From an uncultured Succinivibrio sp. (GTDB taxonomy: Bacteria; Pseudomonadota; Gammaproteobacteria; Enterobacterales; Succinivibrionaceae): a stretch of 17,524 nucleotides of DNA. The notes beneath the pieces were generated by a model that saw nothing but the letters and a program-made list of their open reading frames with translations, ran no database searches and was not told the origin of the DNA. This document shows positions 6,844-13,328 of this stretch, in pieces. Every line of letters starts with the position of its first letter. Position 1 is the stretch's first letter. The DNA is taken from assembly GCA_900767695.1 (NCBI GenBank), contig CAAGAC010000034.1, forward strand, positions 1 through 17,524. Reading direction: 5' to 3'. Made by a program: the position numbers and the translations under genes.

Positions 6844-6863
6844 TGGGCCGCGGTTTTCAATGA
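6843..6863 (+). CDS. Putative 6-aa leader ORF overlapping the fabD start
   Basis: ATG at 6843 opens MGRGFQ and stops with TGA at 6861-6863, which overlaps the fabD ATG at 6860 (ATGA). The strongest Shine-Dalgarno sequence nearby, AAGGAGG (6826-6832), is 10 nt from this ATG but 27 nt from the fabD ATG, which lacks a site of its own. Ribosomes would thus initiate here and restart at fabD. This is a translational-coupling arrangement inferred from sequence only. Confidence 0.45.
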   Translation: MGRGFQ

Positions 6864-7798
6864 AAAAATTCGCAGCAGTCTTCCCCGGCCAGGGCTCGCA
6901 GTCCGTCGGCATGTTCGCAGACCTCATGGACGAGGGCGTGGTCGCGTCGACCTACGCCGAGGCGTCCGAGGCCCTGGGCTACGATCTCAAGGCCCTGACC
7001 CTGAACGGCCCCGAGGCCGAGCTTAACCGCACCGAGATCACCCAGCCGGCGATCCTGACGGCATCCGTCGCGGCCTTCCGCCTGCTCTCGGAGCGCACAG
7101 GCGCCGCCCCTGCGGTGGCCGCAGGCCACTCGCTTGGCGAGTACAGCGCCCTGGTCTGCGCTGGCTCGATCGCCTTTGCCGATGCCGTGAAGCTCGTCAG
7201 GCTTCGCGGCAAGGCCATGCAGGAGGCCGTGCCCGCAGGGCAGGGCGCCATGGCCGCCGTGCTCGGCGTTGCCGACGAGGATGTCGAGAAGGGATGCGCC
7301 TCCGTCAGGGAAAAGGGCCTCAAGGTCTGGGCCGCCAACTTCAACACCCCGGGCCAGGTCGTGATCTCGGGCGCAAGCGACGGCGTCTTAGCCGCATCCG
7401 AGTACTTCGCGGCCAACGGCGCCAAGCGCGTCGTGCCGCTTGCAGTCTCCGCGCCCTCGCACTGCCCTCTGATGCAGAGCGCCGCCGACAAGCTCAAGGA
7501 GGCCCTCGACGCCATCGAGGTCAGGGACGCGTCCTTCCCGGTGTTAGCAAACTTCACCGCAGCCACCGAGACCTCCGCCGCCGCCATCAAGGATGCGCTG
7601 GTAGCGCAGCTCACCGGCCCCGTGCGCTGGTCCCAGACCGTCAAGGCCATCGCGGAGCAGGGCATAGGCACCCTCTGCGAGCTCGGCCCCAACCGCGTGC
7701 TCTCGGGCATGCTGCGCCGCATCGACAAGAGCCTCTCCGCCTGCAACGTCTGCGACAAGGCCTCGCTTGAGAAGGCCGTCGCGGCTCTCAACGACTGA
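6860..7798 (+). CDS. fabD: Malonyl-CoA:ACP transacylase (FabD)
   Basis: FabD moves the malonyl group from CoA to AcpP, supplying the extender unit for chain elongation. The 312-aa protein has the expected length and the motifs FPGQGSQSVGM (residues 8-18), the nucleophile elbow GHSLGE with Ser91, the malonate-binding Arg116 in VRLRGKAMQ, and the catalytic His201 in VSAPSHCPLM. The ATG at 6860 gives MKKFAAVFPGQGSQ, matching the family start. There is no ribosome-binding site immediately upstream; the strong AAGGAGG serves a six-codon ORF whose stop overlaps this ATG. fabG follows 19 bp after the stop. Confidence 0.97.
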   Translation: MKKFAAVFPGQGSQSVGMFADLMDEGVVASTYAEASEALGYDLKALTLNGPEAELNRTEITQPAILTASVAAFRLLSERTGAAPAVAAGHSLGEYSALVCAGSIAFADAVKLVRLRGKAMQEAVPAGQGAMAAVLGVADEDVEKGCASVREKGLKVWAANFNTPGQVVISGASDGVLAASEYFAANGAKRVVPLAVSAPSHCPLMQSAADKLKEALDAIEVRDASFPVLANFTAATETSAAAIKDALVAQLTGPVRWSQTVKAIAEQGIGTLCELGPNRVLSGMLRRIDKSLSACNVCDKASLEKAVAALND

Positions 7799-7817
7799 CA
7801 CAAGGAGTTAATTGAAG

Positions 7818-8564
7818 ATGTTCAATCTCGACTTCACCGGCAAGACCGTCCTGGTCACCGGAGCCTCCCGCGGCATTGGCGCCGCGATCGCCAAGTCCTT
7901 CATCGACCTTGGCGCCAGGGTCTGCGGCACCGCGACCTCCGAGTCCGGCGCGCAGAAGATCTCCGAGGCCCTCGGGGAGAACGGCAGGGGCCTCGTGATG
8001 AACTCCCTTGATTTCGCGACCATCGAGAAGATGTACGGCCAGGCCGAGGAGTTCCTCGGGGGCGCGCCGGACGTGCTCGTCAACAACGCCGGCATCCCCC
8101 GCGACGGTCTCTTCATGCGCATGAAAGACTCCGACTGGAACGACGTCATCCAGTGCGACCTCACCTCGCACGTTCGCCTGGCCCAGCTTGCCGTCGCCAA
8201 GATGATGCGCCGCCGCAGCGGCCGCATCATCAGCATCGCCTCGATAGTCGGCGAGACCGGCAACGCCGGCCAGACCAACTACGCGGCGGCCAAGGCCGGC
8301 CTCATCGGCTTCTCCAAGGCGCTGGCCAAGGAAGCTGCAGCCCGCGGCATAACCGTCAACTGCGTAGCCCCGGGCTTCGTCGCCACCGACATGACCGCGG
8401 CGCTCAAGCCCGAGCAGCTCAAGGCCTGGACCGACACCATCCCGCTCAAGCGCGCCGCGACTTCCGAGGACATCGCAGGCGCCGTGGTCTTCCTGGCGTC
8501 CGACCTCGCCTCCTACATCACGGGCTCGGTCATCGACGTCAACGGCGGACTGTATTGCGGCTAA
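7818..8564 (+). CDS. fabG: 3-oxoacyl-ACP reductase (FabG)
   Basis: FabG reduces beta-ketoacyl-ACP to beta-hydroxyacyl-ACP with NADPH. This 248-aa short-chain dehydrogenase has the cofactor motif TGASRGIG (residues 14-21), NNAG (89-92), the catalytic Ser142 (IISIASIVG), Tyr155 and Lys159 in the YxxxK motif (TNYAAAKAG), and the C-terminal ITGSVIDVNGG. The ATG at 7818 is preferred: AAGGAG lies 10 nt upstream and the product matches the length of known FabG proteins. A TTG six bases earlier is in frame but too close to the ribosome-binding site. The gene follows fabD by 19 bp and is probably cotranscribed with it. Confidence 0.96.
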   Translation: MFNLDFTGKTVLVTGASRGIGAAIAKSFIDLGARVCGTATSESGAQKISEALGENGRGLVMNSLDFATIEKMYGQAEEFLGGAPDVLVNNAGIPRDGLFMRMKDSDWNDVIQCDLTSHVRLAQLAVAKMMRRRSGRIISIASIVGETGNAGQTNYAAAKAGLIGFSKALAKEAAARGITVNCVAPGFVATDMTAALKPEQLKAWTDTIPLKRAATSEDIAGAVVFLASDLASYITGSVIDVNGGLYCG

Positions 8565-8630
8565 TCACAGTGGGCGTGGGCAGTGCTCGTTTTTGGGATC
8601 GAAACCCTACCAAACACGGCCCAAACCATA

Positions 8631-8675
8631 TATAATCCTTTCAAGTTTTCGGGTCCTGGGCATCGGGTCTGGGCA
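8631..8675 (+). promoter_or_regulatory. Probable acpP promoter (-10) and leader direct repeat
   Basis: TATAAT at 8631-8636 lies about 100 bp upstream of acpP, in the 171-bp gap after fabG; no good -35 is visible. acpP is normally very highly expressed and commonly has its own promoter. Just downstream, CGGGTCCTGGGCA (8650-8662) is repeated with one base missing at 8664-8675. The meaning of the repeat is unknown. Confidence 0.5.
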
Positions 8676-8735
8676 ATTCGGAAAGTAAACTGAGGACAGA
8701 AACTGCGACAAAGGCAGGACTGATCAAGGAAACAA

Positions 8736-8984
8736 ATGAGCAACAGTATTGAAGAACGTGTTAAAAAGATTATCGTAGACCAGCTGTCGGTGAAGCCCGA
8801 AGACGTGGTTCCCGCCGCATCCTTCGTTGACGACCTCGGCGCGGACTCCCTGGATACCGTCGAGCTCGTGATGGCCCTCGAAGAAGAGTTCAAGACCGAA
8901 ATCCCCGATGAGGATGCCGAGAAGATCAACACCGTCCAGGCCGCGATCGACTACATCGAGAAGCACCAGAACGACAACAAGTAA
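8736..8984 (+). CDS. acpP: Acyl carrier protein
   Basis: This 82-aa acidic protein carries growing acyl chains on a 4'-phosphopantetheine arm in the cytoplasm. The attachment site is Ser38 in the DSL motif (FVDDLGADSLDTVELVMALEE). The helix-II acidic residues that contact FabD, FabF, FabG and FabH are all present (ELVMALEEEF). It is four residues longer than E. coli ACP because of an extended polar C-terminus (KHQNDNK). AAGGA is 5 nt upstream of the ATG. It sits between fabG and fabF and is followed by an intrinsic terminator, consistent with a separate abundant transcript. Confidence 0.98.
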   Translation: MSNSIEERVKKIIVDQLSVKPEDVVPAASFVDDLGADSLDTVELVMALEEEFKTEIPDEDAEKINTVQAAIDYIEKHQNDNK

Positions 8985-8996
8985 CCGTTCTGTAAG

Positions 8997-9019
8997 AAGC
9001 GGGCGTAGGCCCGCTTTTT
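8997..9019 (+). terminator. Intrinsic terminator between acpP and fabF
   Basis: AAGCGGGC (8997-9004) pairs with GCCCGCTT (9009-9016) around a GTAG loop, and a run of five T begins at 9015. This should end most acpP transcripts and so raise acpP over fabF. No clear fabF promoter was found downstream, so fabF may rely on read-through. Confidence 0.82.
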
Positions 9020-9042
9020 AATGCGCTTGTTTTTTCAAGGAT

Positions 9043-9065
9043 GGAGAAGCGTTCGAAACTTCTCC
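9043..9065 (+). other. Hairpin in the fabF leader
   Basis: GGAGAAG (9043-9049) and CTTCTCC (9059-9065) form a 7-bp stem around a nine-base loop that can pair further. It is located 24 bp after the acpP terminator and 40 bp before the fabF start. It is followed by GTCTTTGT, a poor T-tract. It could be a second weak terminator or a leader structure. Confidence 0.4.
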
Positions 9066-9105
9066 GTCTTTGTATCAGGACTTTAGATTTTTGGAGACAC
9101 CGACG

Positions 9106-10353
9106 GTGGCAAAACGCAGGGTAGTAGTTACCGGCCTGGGCATGCTCAGCCCGGTTGGCAATACGGCTGAGGAATCCTGGAAGAACCTTCTGGCTGGCAA
9201 GAGCGGCATCAGCCCCATCACGCATTTCGACGTTACTGACTTTTCCGTCAAGATAGCCGGCACGGTGAAGGGCTTCGACGCTGAGAAGTGGGGGATCTCC
9301 ACCAAGGACCAGCGCAAGATGGACCTGTTCATCCAGTACGGTATCGCCGCAGGCATCATGGCCCTCGACGACTCCGGGATCCAGATCACAGACGAGAACC
9401 GCTGCCGCATCGGCACGATGATCGGCTCGGGCATCGGCGGCCTCACCCTCATCGAGAAGAACATCAACGGCCTGGCCGCTCGCGGCCCGCACGGCATCAG
9501 CCCGTTCTTCGTGCCCTCGACCATCATCAACATGGTCTCCGGCCAGCTTTCCATCATGAAGGGCCTGCGCGGCCCGAACCTCTCGACCGTCACCGCCTGC
9601 GCCACCGGCACCCACGCCATCGGCCTCTCGGCCCGCCTGATCTCCTACGGCGACGCCGACGTGATGGTCTGCGGCGGCTCCGAGAAGGCCTCCACCCCTA
9701 TGGGCATCGGCGGCTTCAGCGCGATGCGCGCCCTATCCCACCGCAACGATGATCCCGAGAAGGCCTCGCGCCCCTGGGACGTCGACCGCGACGGCTTCGT
9801 CCTGGGCGACGGCGCCGGCGTCCTCGTGCTCGAGGAGTACGAGCACGCCAAGGCCCGCGGCGCGAAGATCTACGCCGAGCTCGTCGGCTTCGGCATGAGC
9901 GGCGACGCCTTCCACATGACCGCCACCCCTGAGGACGGCGAGGGCGCTGCGAGGTCGATCGTCCACGCCCTAAAGGACGCGGACGTCAAGCCCGAGCAGG
10001 TCAACTACATCAACGCCCACGGCACCTCGACCCACGTCGGCGATCTCTCCGAGCTGCGCGCCGTCAAGTCGATCTTCGGGGACGCCCCGAAGAACACCTG
10101 CATGAGCTCCACGAAGTCGATGACCGGCCACCTTCTGGGCGCCGCCGGCGCCATCGAGGCCGTGATCACCGTGCTCTCGATCCGCGATCAGATCTGCCCT
10201 CCGACCATCAACCTCGAGCATCCCGAGGAAGAGGTCGGCGACTTCAACCTCGTCCCGAACGAGGCGCAGAAGCACGACATCGAGTACGCGCTGTCGAACA
10301 ACTTCGGCTTTGGCGGCACCAACGGCTCGCTGCTCTTCAAGCGCGTCGACTGA
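9106..10353 (+). CDS. fabF: Beta-ketoacyl-ACP synthase II (FabF)
   Basis: FabF elongates acyl-ACP with malonyl-ACP, including the C16:1 to C18:1 step. The protein is 415 aa when started at GTG 9106, which has GGAG 9 nt upstream and gives MAKRRVVVTGLGMLSPVGNT, the canonical FabF start. Extending the frame to a TTG at 9070 adds 12 unlikely residues. The catalytic triad is Cys165 (TVTACATGTHA), His305 (NAHGTSTHVGD) and His342 (SMTGHLLGAAGA); the C-terminal NNFGFGGTNGSLLFK is intact. It closes the fab cluster and is followed by a strong terminator. Confidence 0.97.
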   Translation: MAKRRVVVTGLGMLSPVGNTAEESWKNLLAGKSGISPITHFDVTDFSVKIAGTVKGFDAEKWGISTKDQRKMDLFIQYGIAAGIMALDDSGIQITDENRCRIGTMIGSGIGGLTLIEKNINGLAARGPHGISPFFVPSTIINMVSGQLSIMKGLRGPNLSTVTACATGTHAIGLSARLISYGDADVMVCGGSEKASTPMGIGGFSAMRALSHRNDDPEKASRPWDVDRDGFVLGDGAGVLVLEEYEHAKARGAKIYAELVGFGMSGDAFHMTATPEDGEGAARSIVHALKDADVKPEQVNYINAHGTSTHVGDLSELRAVKSIFGDAPKNTCMSSTKSMTGHLLGAAGAIEAVITVLSIRDQICPPTINLEHPEEEVGDFNLVPNEAQKHDIEYALSNNFGFGGTNGSLLFKRVD

Positions 10354-10370
10354 CGCATAATCGCGTTTAG

Positions 10371-10398
10371 AAAAGCCCGGCCAATGGCCGGGCTTTTT
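10371..10398 (+). terminator. Bidirectional intrinsic terminator after fabF
   Basis: AAAAGCCCGGCC (10371-10382) and GGCCGGGCTTTT (10386-10397) form a 12-bp stem with an AAT loop and a five-T tail. The A-rich left arm gives a T-tract on the minus strand too, so it can also stop the convergent signal-peptidase gene. A second, imperfect stem (CCCTGCC/GGCAGGG, 10428-10445) lies between them. Confidence 0.92.
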
Positions 10399-10448
10399 GG
10401 CAGGATCCAACTACTGCCTTGATGCGCCCCTGCCTTGGGGCAGGGCGT

Positions 10449-11033
10449 TCAGAAGAGGTAGATGGGCTTGATCCTGCCCTTGACCTCGCCTTCTCCCGCT
10501 GGCCCGAAATAGCGGCTGTCGTAGCTCTGCGCGGTGCTGCCTGCAAGCAGGTACTCGCCCTCTCCCAGGGTGCGGTCGAGATTGAATGGCGCAAGCTCGC
10601 GCCCCTCGCCGTCGGTTCCAAGCGGCGCGCTTCCTGGCAGCGCCGTGCCGTTCACCTCCATTCCCGATGAGCTGATCCTGGCCTTGTCGCCGGGGATCCC
10701 GGCTGCAAGCTTGCCCACTGGCGCGGTATGGAAGGGGCATGCTCCCCAGCCCACGTAGCCGCGCTCGAAGGCGATTGCTGCGGCGCTGCCCGGTATGCAG
10801 CTCAGGACGCAGTCGCCTCTTGCTATCTCCCCGCCGTCCTCGCGGTAGATCCCAGGTGGCACCGAGGAGCTCAGGTTCACCCAGATCCCCGAGGCGAGCA
10901 GGGCGCCTTCGGCAATAGAGATCACGGCGCCGATGGCGGCGCAGGATGCGAGGACGCGGATCTTGCGGTCGCGGCGGGCTTTTGCATCAATGCGCGCGGA
11001 TGCTCCGGCGCGGCGGCGGTTGCGGCGTGTCAT
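10449..11033 (-). CDS. TraF-type signal peptidase (S26 family), orphan
   Basis: This 194-aa protein has a very basic N-terminus (TRRNRRRAG...KARRDRK), one membrane anchor (about residues 28-50) and a periplasmic serine-protease domain. The Ser-Lys dyad is probably Ser57 in NLSSSVPPGIY and Lys108 in PVGKLAAGIPGD. The C-terminal LAGSTAQSYDSRYFGP block is the family signature of the conjugation-type peptidase TraF, which matures pilin and cuts internal-type signal sequences. AGGAGG lies 7 nt upstream of the ATG, which supports the start. No conjugation, pilus or mobilisation genes are in view, so the partner substrate is unknown. It could be a remnant of an integrated element or a housekeeping adoption. 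Confidence 0.85.
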   Translation of the reverse strand: MTRRNRRRAGASARIDAKARRDRKIRVLASCAAIGAVISIAEGALLASGIWVNLSSSVPPGIYREDGGEIARGDCVLSCIPGSAAAIAFERGYVGWGACPFHTAPVGKLAAGIPGDKARISSSGMEVNGTALPGSAPLGTDGEGRELAPFNLDRTLGEGEYLLAGSTAQSYDSRYFGPAGEGEVKGRIKPIYLF

Positions 11034-11079
11034 GGCAGGGCCTCCTTTGAAAAAGCGGAGGCCATGATAGCGGATCTCG

Positions 11080-11110
11080 AAAAAGCCTGCCCCGCGAAAA
11101 CAGGGTGGCT
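11080..11110 (-). terminator. Possible minus-strand terminator after the RpiR gene
   Basis: Read on the minus strand, AGCC-A-CCC pairs with GGG-CA-GGCT as an imperfect stem, followed by TTTTTC. It lies 18 bp after the stop of the RpiR-family gene and upstream of the signal-peptidase gene. The internal mismatch makes this a moderate candidate. Confidence 0.4.
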
Positions 11111-11127
11111 GTGAAAGCAGGGGAGGA

Positions 11128-11982
11128 TCAGTCCTCGGGAGTGAGGGAGGCGATGGCGTCGGCTGTGGCCTGGCGGTTCTTCAGGGCGGTCTCGCCCATG
11201 ACCTTGATCACCTCGATGAAGATGAGGTCGATGATGAAGAACACCGAGAGCCTGGAGTCGGCGTAGCCCGAGGTGAGGTCAGACTCGCGCACTGAGTGCA
11301 TCACGTCGAGATCGCACAGCTTCCCGAGCCTTGAGTAGGAGTCCGAGGTGATGGCGCCGAGCTTGGCGCCGTTCTTCTTGGCAAGCTCGGCCGCCTTGAT
11401 GATCTCGAAGGTCTGGCCCGAGGTCGAGATGAAGAGGCAGAGATCGTCGTGCCCGCACAGCGAGGCGTGCATCATCATGTCGTGGCTGTCGGTGGCGCAC
11501 AGGGCGCAGATCCCAAGGCGGGTGAACTTGCGCGCCGCGTCGCGGGAGATGAAGCCCGAGGCCCCGATCCCGAAGAAGAACACGCGCTTGGCGGCGATGA
11601 TCGCGCGCACCAGCGTGCGCACTGCCGAGAAGTCGAGCTCGCGCGAGCTCTGGGTTAGCATGGTGACGTTGAGCTGCAGAAGCTTCTGGGCGGTGATCTC
11701 GCAGGAGTCCTTGAGATCTATGGATGGGGTGAGCAGGGTGCTGGCGCTGTCATGGGCGCCCAGATCCTGGGCAAGCGCGATCTTGAAGTCCTTTAGGGTC
11801 TCGAAGCCGAACTTGCGGGCGAACCTGGTCACGGTGGCGTGCGACACCTCGCAGGCCTCGGAGATCTCCGAGATCGACGAGGAGCAGGCCTGGGTTCCGT
11901 ACTTGAGGAAGTACTCTATGAGCCTGCGGTCGGACTTGGAAAGCTTAATCCTGGGATCGTTTAATTTTTTTAATATGCTCAT
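11128..11982 (-). CDS. RpiR/MurR-family transcriptional regulator (HTH_6 + SIS)
   Basis: With the start at 11982 the protein is 284 aa. An N-terminal RpiR helix-turn-helix domain covers about residues 1-77, with the core SSISEISEACEVSHATVTRFARKFGFETLKDFK at 35-67. A phosphosugar-binding SIS domain covers about 125-255, with the motifs RVFFFGIGASG and LFISTSGQTFEIIKAAELAKK. Such regulators sense phosphosugars and control sugar or amino-sugar use. AAGG lies 6 nt upstream of ATG 11982 and MSILKKLNDPRIKLS is a typical family start. An in-frame ATG at 12030 would add 16 residues but lacks a ribosome-binding site. No sugar gene is adjacent, so its target is not evident. An ATTTT-C-AAAAT palindrome upstream (12052-12062) may be an autoregulatory site. 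Confidence 0.9.
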   Translation of the reverse strand: MSILKKLNDPRIKLSKSDRRLIEYFLKYGTQACSSSISEISEACEVSHATVTRFARKFGFETLKDFKIALAQDLGAHDSASTLLTPSIDLKDSCEITAQKLLQLNVTMLTQSSRELDFSAVRTLVRAIIAAKRVFFFGIGASGFISRDAARKFTRLGICALCATDSHDMMMHASLCGHDDLCLFISTSGQTFEIIKAAELAKKNGAKLGAITSDSYSRLGKLCDLDVMHSVRESDLTSGYADSRLSVFFIIDLIFIEVIKVMGETALKNRQATADAIASLTPED

Positions 11983-12133
11983 TTCACGCCTTGAAAGCGG
12001 CCCCGCTTCAAAAGTTGCGGAACGTGTCATTCATCAGGCGAAATGTAACAAATTTTCAAAATGAATAAGCGGCTCCCTATCACAGATTTCAAATGCATTG
12101 CGGGGCTGATCACATTCTCTCTTCCGTCAACCG

Positions 12134-12829
12134 TCATGGAAGGAGCGAGCGCAGGCCCTCGGCGGCGCGCGCCGCGCCGCGCCCGATCCTGCGGGCGCGG
12201 ATCGCCGCCATGTCGGCGGCGGTTCCGGCTTTCTGTGCAATCTTCACAGCAGTGTCGCCGTCGGCCCCTGCGGCCACGGCCGCGCAGGCCACTGCGGCCT
12301 CAAGCCTCCCTCCGGCCCTGCGGCTGACCTCCCGCATGTCGCGCGCGGTCCTCGCAGCGTCGGCGGCCTTCATCACGAGCATCGCCGCGCGCATGGCAAC
12401 CGCCGCCCCGCCTCCGCCCACGAGGGCGGCCGCGGCATTGCGGGCAGCCGAGCTTTTGGCAAGCACGAGGCCTGCCGCCCCAGCGGCGGCGACGAAGCCC
12501 GCCGCCGCAGCCGCGGCAAGGCGCACCTGGCTTGAGTCGGACTTGCCTGAGATGCACCAGTTGGCAAAGTCCTCGCAGTTGGACGATAGCAGGCTGTAGC
12601 CCTGCTCGCCTAGGCGGCTTCTGGCGCGCTCGACGGTCTGGCTCCTGCTGAAGGCGCGGTCGGCGTGCTCGATGACGTCGATCCCCTGGCCTCGCGAGAA
12701 CTCGTCGAGCGTGAACATGCCGACTCCCTTGCGGGTCTTGGCGATGACCATGCCAGAGCCTGCGTAGATCCCATGGTGGGAGTACCCGGTCCTGCCGGTT
12801 ATGAGGTGGTCTCCAAGATACAGGCGCAT
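12134..12829 (-). CDS. LRAT-domain (NlpC/P60-like, permuted papain-fold) protein with Ala-rich C-terminus
   Basis: The 231-aa protein opens with GDHLITGRTGYSHHGIYAGSG, where His19 is the probable catalytic His, and contains SSNCEDFANWC, with Cys85 as the probable nucleophile. This is the LRAT/HRASLS arrangement, a thiol acyltransferase or lipase fold shared with several bacterial proteins. Residues from about 103 onward are extremely Ala/Gly-rich. One hydrophobic stretch (about 103-125) could be a membrane segment; a second helix-forming segment and a basic C-terminus (RARRIGRG...) follow. GGAGG is 5 nt upstream of the ATG, so the start is secure. No partner genes are apparent. The likely activity is acyl transfer or hydrolysis on a lipid or peptide, but the substrate cannot be inferred. 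Confidence 0.8.
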   Translation of the reverse strand: MRLYLGDHLITGRTGYSHHGIYAGSGMVIAKTRKGVGMFTLDEFSRGQGIDVIEHADRAFSRSQTVERARSRLGEQGYSLLSSNCEDFANWCISGKSDSSQVRLAAAAAAGFVAAAGAAGLVLAKSSAARNAAAALVGGGGAAVAMRAAMLVMKAADAARTARDMREVSRRAGGRLEAAVACAAVAAGADGDTAVKIAQKAGTAADMAAIRARRIGRGAARAAEGLRSLLP

Positions 12830-13328
12830 TGATGCCTCCAGGCGGCAAAGCCGCGCTCTCAGGCCCCGGGGCGGGGCCTTTCAGGCGCATCTTACAGCGC
12901 TCCCGGGCCATGATTGCAAAAAATCCGCCGCGACAGGCGCGCAAATTCCTCATCGCGATCAAAAAAACATTTTTGCTCTCGCCGCCCTGCGGCCCCCGCC
13001 GCAGCAAGGCCCTGATAGAGTCAGCCCTGTTGCGCTTGTCCTACAAGTATTGCCCGCTGGAGCCGTCCAGTCCGTAGGCGCATCAGCATCCGCAGAGTCT
13101 TCATGGATTGCGCGCTTTTGCGCACAGGCATTTGAGCAGTCCAAAGCTCTTTACTTCAGAGGCGCTTCACGTTAGATTCAGACATTCGCATCGTTACGAA
13201 TTTGAGAGATGCAACTCGTTTTATTACAAGATATTAGAATAATGTAGCAGTCGGTTTAACGTTGCACTATAAAAAGACAGACAAGTGTGCCGGGCCGAAA
13301 GTCAGCAAAAAGCAAAGGGGCTTCATCC
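12830..13328. other. 499-bp region without a convincing gene
   Basis: The region lies between two divergent genes. Its LRAT-side part (12830-13010) is GC-rich with several stem-loops, for example AGGCCCCG/CGGGGCCT (12861-12879) and CTGCGGC/GCCGCAG (12987-13004). The part near the chemoreceptor (about 13160-13285) is markedly AT-rich, as expected for a promoter zone, with TAGAAT at 13235-13240 and TATAAA at 13269-13274, but no good -35 or sigma-28 box. The open frames present have composition unlike real proteins. No tRNA or known RNA was recognised. Confidence 0.5.

Noticed and set aside
9070..9105. TTG start extending FabF by 12 residues
   Set aside because: The GTG at 9106 has a proper GGAG and gives the conserved FabF N-terminus.
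11983..12030. Sixteen-residue N-terminal extension of the RpiR-family regulator
   Set aside because: No ribosome-binding site upstream of 12030, whereas 11982 has AAGG and a typical family start; not fully excluded.
12060..12125. Possible CRP half-sites (TGTGAT) upstream of the RpiR gene
   Set aside because: Only single arms match; the partner arms have several mismatches.
12130..12560. Ala-rich frames on both strands within the LRAT gene region
   Set aside because: They are shadows of the GCC/GCG-rich tail; only the minus-strand frame has catalytic motifs and a ribosome-binding site.
12801..13175. Plus-strand frame of 124 codons upstream of the chemoreceptor
   Set aside because: It overlaps the start of the LRAT gene, has no ribosome-binding site, and its Arg/Ser/Ala-rich composition is typical of GC-rich non-coding DNA.
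13209..13247. Twelve-codon ORF (MQLVLLQDIRIM) in the AT-rich region before the chemoreceptor
   Set aside because: No ribosome-binding site and no link to a downstream start; it ends well before the chemoreceptor gene.
13287..13328. GTG start adding 14 residues to the chemoreceptor
   Set aside because: The ATG at 13329 has AAAGGGG at good spacing and directly precedes the first membrane segment.
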